NCBI GenBank assembly: GCA_035638495.1
Contig: DASQZW010000215.1
Location: 65,528 to 129,527, forward strand
Direction of reading: 5' to 3'
DNA from: CF-161 sp035638495
GTDB taxonomy: Bacteria; Chloroflexota; Dormibacteria; Dormibacterales; Dormibacteraceae
Length of the DNA stretch: 64,000 nucleotides
Position numbers and translations under genes: made by a program. Under the pieces are notes generated by a model. That model searched no databases. It was not told the origin of the DNA and saw nothing but the letters and a program-made list of their open reading frames with translations. The first letter of the stretch is position 1. Each line of letters opens with the position of its first letter. Below, in pieces: positions 59,588 to 64,000 of this stretch.

Positions 59588-60328
59588 ATGGCTGACCGCA
59601 ACTCGCTTCGTCTGTCGGGGATGCTGCTGCTCATCGGTCTCGTGGTCTACGAGGTGCTGCAGTTCCCGCATCCGGGAAGTCCCACACCAACCGACCAGGC
59701 CCAGTTCGCCGCGTACGCCACGAGCTCGAGCTGGGCCGCGATCCACCTCGGCCAGTTCCTCGGGGTGGCGATCACGACGGCGGGCCTGCTCGTCCTCTGC
59801 TTCGCGCTCAACCTCTCGCAGAGCGTGCCGCGCTGGCTGGGATTCTTCGCTGCCATCTCGGCAGCGCTCGCGGCGGCGCTCGCGGCGGTCGTCTATGCCC
59901 TCGATGGGGTTGCCCTCAAGCAGGCGGTGGACGCGTGGGCGAACGCACCGGCGGCCGAGCAGGCGACGCGGTTCGCGAGCGCGGAAGCCATCCGATGGCT
60001 GGAGACCGGGACGAGAAGCTACCAGGAGTTCACGTCCGGCGTCGCTCTGGTGCTGTTCGGCTCCGCGATCGTGTCGACAGCCAGAATCAGCCGGCCGATC
60101 GGCTACCTGATGGGACTGTCCGGCCTCGTGCTCATCGGTATGAGCTGGGCCGCCGGAACCGAGGGCCTGGGCTCCTCCATACGAGGAATCCTTTTTGAGA
60201 TCGCCATCCTCTGCAGCGCGATCTGGACCATCTGGCTGCTCGTCGTCGCCTGGCGGATGAAGGAGCCGGTCGAAGCGAGCTCGCGCGTGGGCCAGACGCC
60301 GACGGTTTCGTCCTCGTCAACGATGTGA
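59588..60328 (+). CDS. Six-helix membrane protein, paralogue 1 (DUF4386-like)
   Basis: 246 residues; ATG 59588 follows AGGAGG. About six membrane helices (LRLSGMLLLIGLVVYEVLQF, HLGQFLGVAITTAGLLVLCFAL, LGFFAAISAALAAALAAVVYAL, FTSGVALVLFGSAIV, GYLMGLSGLVLIGMSWAAG, IAILCSAIWTIWLLVVAW). The loop FPHPGSPTPTDQAQFAAYATSSSWAAIHL and the segment DGVALKQAVDAWANAPAAEQATRFA are shared with the next gene. Function unknown; the topology is like DUF4386 proteins. Confidence 0.78.
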   Translation: MADRNSLRLSGMLLLIGLVVYEVLQFPHPGSPTPTDQAQFAAYATSSSWAAIHLGQFLGVAITTAGLLVLCFALNLSQSVPRWLGFFAAISAALAAALAAVVYALDGVALKQAVDAWANAPAAEQATRFASAEAIRWLETGTRSYQEFTSGVALVLFGSAIVSTARISRPIGYLMGLSGLVLIGMSWAAGTEGLGSSIRGILFEIAILCSAIWTIWLLVVAWRMKEPVEASSRVGQTPTVSSSSTM

Positions 60329-60345
60329 CTCGAGGAGGAGATGAG

Positions 60346-61098
60346 ATGTCCATCGCAAGCCGGACTCGGACCTCGGGGACTCGAACCAACCCGACAGCTG
60401 ACGGCAGGCTGCTTCGTGCATCGGCGACGCTGCTGGTCGTCGGTTGGGTCCTACTGGGTGTCACCAACGTTCTCCACCCGGGCGGCGGGGCGACGTTCGA
60501 AGCCACCTTCGCCAACTACGCCGCCAGTGGCGATTGGGCCGCCGTACACCTCGGGGAGTTCGTCGGCACGGCGCTCTACTTCGGCGGACTGCTGGTCCTG
60601 TTCTTCGCGCTCGACATCGCTGAAGGGCCAGTACGCTGGCTCGCCTTCTTCGGTGCCGTCTCGGCCGGGGTGACTCTCGTTCTCGCGGGCGTCCTGTATG
60701 CCGTGGATGGGGTCGCCCTCAAGCAGGCGGTGGACGCCTGGGCGAGCGCACCGGCGGCGGAAAGGGCGACGAGCTACGCCAGTGTCCTGGCCGTCAGGTG
60801 GGTGGAGTGGGGGGTCACCAGCTATCAGGACTTCCTGTGGGGCCTCACGCTCGTGCTGTTCGCCGCCACGATCGTTGTCACGGCGAGAGTCACCCGGCCG
60901 ATCGGCTACCTGATGGGGCTGTCCGGCCTGGTCTGGCTCGTAGTGAGCTGGTTGACCGGAACCCGGGGCTTCACGTCCGCCAACACGCTGCCACAGTACG
61001 CGTTCTTCGGCCTGACCACGGCCTGGATCGTCTGGCTGCTCATCAGCGCTTTGCTGAGGAGGCAGCCCTCGGTCCGCGCGGCGCTCGCGTCCAGTTAG
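60346..61098 (+). CDS. Six-helix membrane protein, paralogue 2 (DUF4386-like)
   Basis: 250 residues; ATG 60346 follows GAGGAGG. It is a tandem paralogue of the preceding gene with the same helix order and shared segments (DGVALKQAVDAWASAPAAERATSYA; RPIGYLMGLSGLVWLVVSWLTG). The two genes are nearly identical at DNA level in these blocks, which indicates a recent duplication or gene conversion. Seventeen bases separate it from paralogue 1, so they are one operon under the element-C promoter. Confidence 0.78.
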   Translation: MSIASRTRTSGTRTNPTADGRLLRASATLLVVGWVLLGVTNVLHPGGGATFEATFANYAASGDWAAVHLGEFVGTALYFGGLLVLFFALDIAEGPVRWLAFFGAVSAGVTLVLAGVLYAVDGVALKQAVDAWASAPAAERATSYASVLAVRWVEWGVTSYQDFLWGLTLVLFAATIVVTARVTRPIGYLMGLSGLVWLVVSWLTGTRGFTSANTLPQYAFFGLTTAWIVWLLISALLRRQPSVRAALASS

Positions 61099-61126
61099 GC
61101 GGATTCACAACGGAGGAGAGAGAGTC

Positions 61127-61696
61127 ATGCCGACGATCATCGCGGTCTGGGCAGTCGTCTGGGCGCTGGTGGCCGCCGCCGTCGCAGTGGTCGGGTTCCG
61201 GCGCGGACGTCCGCTGTGGGCGGCCGCCTGGCTCGTCACCATCGGCGCGTTCCTTGCGGCGCAGGAGGATCCCCTGCTGGTCCTCCAGATGGCGTCCACG
61301 GGGCACAGCGCCGGCTTCCGCGACGGGGTGCTGGGCCTGGTCGACGCGCACACGCGGGGCCACATGTACGGCGCTGCCATTCTGGGGCTGGCTGGCCTCG
61401 GTCTGACGGTGCTGGTGGCCCACTGTGCCCTGCGCCGCGGGGAGGCCTGGGCCTGGTGGGGCCTCGCGGGCTTCTGGCTGCTCGGCGCCGGCGCCGACCT
61501 GTACGAGCTGTTCTGGATCTATCCGCACGGCTTCCCGCTCGCACCGACGCCCGCCGACGGCGTGCGCGGCTTCGGCTGGCAGACGCTTGCGGCGTGGATC
61601 CTGATCTGGGCAGCCGGCCTCGCGATCGCGGCCCCCTCGGTGCTGGCCAGCTCACGGCGGACGGTGCGGCCGGTGGCCGCACAAAGGTCGGCGTAG
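61127..61696 (+). CDS. Five-helix membrane protein of unknown function
   Basis: 189 residues; ATG 61127 has GGAGGAGAG upstream. Helices at about 3-22, 28-48, 80-100, 108-128 and 150-170. A loop with AQEDPLLVLQMASTGHSAGFRDGVLGLVDAHTRGHMYGAA and LYELFWIYPHGFPLAPTPADGVRGFGW is distinctive. Third gene of the operon begun at 59588. Not recognised; probably acts with the two paralogues in the membrane. Confidence 0.72.
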   Translation: MPTIIAVWAVVWALVAAAVAVVGFRRGRPLWAAAWLVTIGAFLAAQEDPLLVLQMASTGHSAGFRDGVLGLVDAHTRGHMYGAAILGLAGLGLTVLVAHCALRRGEAWAWWGLAGFWLLGAGADLYELFWIYPHGFPLAPTPADGVRGFGWQTLAAWILIWAAGLAIAAPSVLASSRRTVRPVAAQRSA

Positions 61697-61773
61697 GATC
61701 GCTCGACCTCAGGACACAGGCCCGGGAACGTCGACCTCGAGATGCATGTCGACCTTCCCGGGCCTGCCGGAGC

Positions 61774-62193
61774 TCACGTCTGCCCCTTGAGCGCCTCCTG
61801 CAGTTCGCTGGTGATCTCGTCGGTCGTGGCATCCACCTCACGCTTCACCACTTTCGCCGCACCGGTGAACGCCTTGTCGAGTCCCTTCTCGATGGTCGGC
61901 TCCCCAACCGCGATGAGCCCGGCCTGGTTGGCCGTGAGCTGCTCAGCCGCCTCGTAGAGCTCCTTGCGGGGCAGGGCCCCGCCCCCGAACCACTCCGGGA
62001 TGACACGCACGTACGGGCGGTCCATCCGCTTGACCACGTGGGGCTTGCCGTTCTCCCGATCGATCACCGCGGCGTCGTACTGGCCGACCAGCTGATCCTT
62101 GTGCATCTGCTGGATGGTGTTCAGGTCGGCCACCGCGGCATCGACGGTCTCGTACGCGGCAGCGTAGACGATCAGGTTTTTCTTCTCGGGCAT
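61774..62193 (-). CDS. Soluble protein of unknown function (DUF1269/DUF6325-like pattern)
   Basis: 139 residues; ATG 62193 has AAGGGAG. NLIVYAAAYETVDAAVADLNTIQQMHKDQLVGQYDAAVIDRENGKPHVVKRMDRP is a ferredoxin-like beta-alpha-beta unit seen at the start of DUF1269-type proteins. The second half is helical (GALPRKELYEAAEQLTANQAGLIAVGEPTIEKGLDKAFTGAAKVVKREVDATTDEITSELQEAL) but lacks the usual Gly-rich membrane hairpin. Likely cytoplasmic stress-type protein; not proven. Confidence 0.75.
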   Translation of the reverse strand: MPEKKNLIVYAAAYETVDAAVADLNTIQQMHKDQLVGQYDAAVIDRENGKPHVVKRMDRPYVRVIPEWFGGGALPRKELYEAAEQLTANQAGLIAVGEPTIEKGLDKAFTGAAKVVKREVDATTDEITSELQEALKGQT

Positions 62194-62385
62194 CGCGTGC
62201 TCCCTTCGGATGAAGTCCAGCAGCCCCGTCTCAACTTCGCCGGCGCCTGTCCGAACGATCGCCCGCGGGGCGCCCTCGGCGGCGAGTTGCTGGCAAACCC
62301 GACGCTACCAAGGGGCCATGCCACGGCCAACCCGGTTTCGGAAAGGTGTGTGGAAGACCGGTGCCTGCTCGCGACGCTGCTGGAC

Positions 62386-62631
62386 TCAGCCGCCCAACCG
62401 GGTTCCGGCGCCGCGCGGATCCTGCTCCGCTGCGGCGGCGGCACCCAGGGGAAGCCGGGCGTGCTGCCCGCGCTCGTCGGGAACGACCAACCCCTCGTGA
62501 GTGAACCACGTGCGCGTGACCGGGTCCCAGTGGGCGTGCTCCAGGTCGCGATGCGCGACCAGCTCGTCGTGCCGGACGCCCAGGAGTCCGGACACGCCCC
62601 ACGAGATTGCCCGTCCGAGTGTGATGACCAT
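62386..62631 (-). CDS. Small protein downstream of MFS pump
   Basis: 81 residues from ATG 62631 with GAGGAGG seven bases upstream; the MFS stop lies 13 bases before the start, so they are probably co-transcribed. Sequence: VITLGRAISWGVSGLLGVRHDELVAHRDLEHAHWDPVTRTWFTHEGLVVPDERG, then an Ala/Gly-rich tail. His-rich (five His in 50 residues). No known domain. Confidence 0.55.
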   Translation of the reverse strand: MVITLGRAISWGVSGLLGVRHDELVAHRDLEHAHWDPVTRTWFTHEGLVVPDERGQHARLPLGAAAAAEQDPRGAGTRLGG

Positions 62632-62644
62632 CTGCACACCTCCT

Positions 62645-64000
62645 CTACGCGGCGGGCGGGAGCCCCGCCTCGTGCTCCGCCTCCGGCACCGCCACGGCTC
62701 GCGGCGGTCGCAGCGCCACCAGCACCACGATCACCGCGCCGCCGACCAGGCAAGCGGCGATGGTGAATGCGAGCTGAAAGCCGCCCGTCAGCGCCGCCGG
62801 AGGCGCGGTCCCGGCGGCCAGGAGCGAGCGAGTATGGTCGGCCGCAACGCTCCCGAGCGCGGCGAGCCCAAGGGCGGCCGAGACCTGCATCGACACGTTG
62901 GTGATGCCCGCCGCCAGGCCGGCGTCCGCCACCGGCACGTCGGCCATGGCCAGGAGGGTCAGCGGCATCAGCGAGACCCCGGCGCCGAGACCGAACAGCG
63001 CGTAGGTGACGAACAGGCGCGGGAAGTACGCGGTCCCCGGCCCGACCGATGACTGCAGGAGCAGGGACCCGGCGATGCAGAGCAGCCCGGCGAGCAGGAC
63101 CCGGCGGGAGCCGAACCGGTCCACGAGCCGGACCGTGATCCCCAGCGACATCGCGGCCAGCGCCAGGGTGAACGGCAGGAAGGCCAGGCCGGTCCCGAGG
63201 GCCGAGTACGCCCGCACCTGCTGCAGGTAGAGCGCGCCCAGGAAGAAGGTCGTGAACATCCCGGTCGCCAGCAGGCCGCGCGCGGCGCTGGCGCCCATCA
63301 GGCTCCGGATGCCGAGGATCCGGAGCGGCAGGATCGGGTTGTCGATGCGTGCCTGCAGCCAGAAGAAGGCGCCCATGAGCACCGCCGAGGCCGCCGCGAG
63401 GCCGAGCGTGCGGGCGGATGTCCAGCCGCTGCCGTCGGCCGTGACGATCGCGTAGACGGCCGTCATCACGGCCGCGGTCACCAGGACCGACCCGGCGACG
63501 TCCACGCTGCGGCGCAGTTCGGCGCCGGCGTCGTCGGCCACCAGCGCGGCGCCGGCGACCAGTGTGGCCAGCCCGATCGGCAGGTTGATGAAGAAGACCC
63601 AGTGCCAGTTCATCGACTGGGTCAGGAAGCCGCCCGCAAGCAGCCCCAGCGACCCGCCACCGGCGACCGTAAAGGCGAACGCGCTCATCGCCCGCGCTCG
63701 TTCCCGGGGCTCGGGAAAGCCCGTGACGATGATCGCGATGATCACGCCCGCCGATAGGGCGCTGCCGAGCCCCTGAGCGAACCGCGCCGCCACGAGCAGC
63801 TCCGGCGTCCGGGCGGTGCCGCAGATCGCCGATGCGATGGTGAACAGGAGGACCCCCACGAGGAAGACGCGCTTGCGGCCCGCGAGGTCGCCCAGGCGTC
63901 CGGCGAGGAGGACGAAGCCTCCGTAGCTGATCGCGTAGGCGTTGACCACCCAGGTCAGGTCCGTCTGGCTGAACCCCAGGTCCCGCTGGATCGCCGGCAG
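62645..64000 (-). CDS. MFS multidrug transporter, DHA2 14-TM type (N-terminus beyond window)
   Basis: Reading from base 64000 the frame is open (LPAIQRDLGFSQTDLTWVVNAYAISYGGFVLLAGRLGDLAGRKRVFLVGV), which is the normal sequence just after TM1 of DHA2 pumps. The first 30-40 residues are therefore missing. Motif A GRLGDLAGRKRVF, motif B VAARFAQGLGSALSAGVIIAII and motif C GGGSLGLLAGGFLTQSMNWHWVFFINLPIG are all present. The total visible length is 451 residues with about 13 helices. Exports drugs or other toxic compounds by proton antiport. The regulator is not in view. Confidence 0.9.
   Translation of the reverse strand: MPAIQRDLGFSQTDLTWVVNAYAISYGGFVLLAGRLGDLAGRKRVFLVGVLLFTIASAICGTARTPELLVAARFAQGLGSALSAGVIIAIIVTGFPEPRERARAMSAFAFTVAGGGSLGLLAGGFLTQSMNWHWVFFINLPIGLATLVAGAALVADDAGAELRRSVDVAGSVLVTAAVMTAVYAIVTADGSGWTSARTLGLAAASAVLMGAFFWLQARIDNPILPLRILGIRSLMGASAARGLLATGMFTTFFLGALYLQQVRAYSALGTGLAFLPFTLALAAMSLGITVRLVDRFGSRRVLLAGLLCIAGSLLLQSSVGPGTAYFPRLFVTYALFGLGAGVSLMPLTLLAMADVPVADAGLAAGITNVSMQVSAALGLAALGSVAADHTRSLLAAGTAPPAALTGGFQLAFTIAACLVGGAVIVVLVALRPPRAVAVPEAEHEAGLPPAA

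Overview
The window is a GC-rich (about 70% by eye), densely packed chromosomal segment of a bacterium that looks like a soil actinobacterium or a related high-GC lineage such as Dormibacterota or Chloroflexota. The gene content fits this: LAL-type LuxR regulators, an LppM-like lipoprotein, a peptidoglycan-binding ABC-exporter adaptor, a single-chain biotin/acyl-CoA carboxylase and class III CoA transferases. The phylum cannot be settled from the window. There is no rRNA, tRNA, IS element, CRISPR array or phage gene that I can support. Many genes begin with a TANNNT -10 box only 6-10 nt before the start codon, so leaderless mRNAs appear common; other genes have clear GGAGG-type ribosome binding sites. 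Both edges cut genes (a TrmH-type methyltransferase on the left, an MFS pump on the right).

Layout. 0-3.5 kb: RNA methyltransferases, small and secreted proteins, DoxX. 3.7-5.6 kb: secreted beta-helix protein. 5.7-9.7 kb: a lower-GC unknown gene, SDR, truncated globin, VOC/AraC pair, GrpB. 9.7-14.9 kb: ABC exporter with its own DesK/DesR-like two-component system; an array of GTGAC-type inverted repeats sits in the exporter promoter. 15-17 kb: CoA transferase plus a crotonase lacking the usual catalytic glutamates. 17-20.4 kb: secreted/lipoprotein set (Exordium-like, LppM-like, CPBP protease). 20.5-29.7 kb: the most unusual block, with a TIR protein, a giant helical protein ending in a possible degenerate kinase ATPase fold, a P-loop kinase-like NTPase, and a four-gene coupled operon of a 37-residue peptide and three receiver-domain proteins. 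29.8-37.3 kb: acyl-CoA carboxylase, MarR-MFS, and TetR-membrane protein with a visible operator. 37.5-42.6 kb: small protein, methyltransferase, MacB-like exporter, YqeY. 42.7-49.1 kb: secreted peptide, DinB-SnoaL fusion, O-methyltransferase, LAL regulator, methyltransferase. 49.2-54.1 kb: secreted PLL-propeller proteins (Exordium-like, GH18) and a lipoprotein. 54.3-61.7 kb: receiver protein and a LuxR/MFS-centred membrane-protein module with a shared upstream motif. 61.8-64 kb: small proteins and an MFS pump.

Two points stand out. First, the 20.5-29.7 kb block looks like a two-component-derived signalling or conflict system that I do not recognise as described. Second, the motif CMCGTAG-N7-CGTAT occurs 46-47 bp upstream of the -10 box in three promoters around a LuxR-type regulator, which defines a candidate local regulon.
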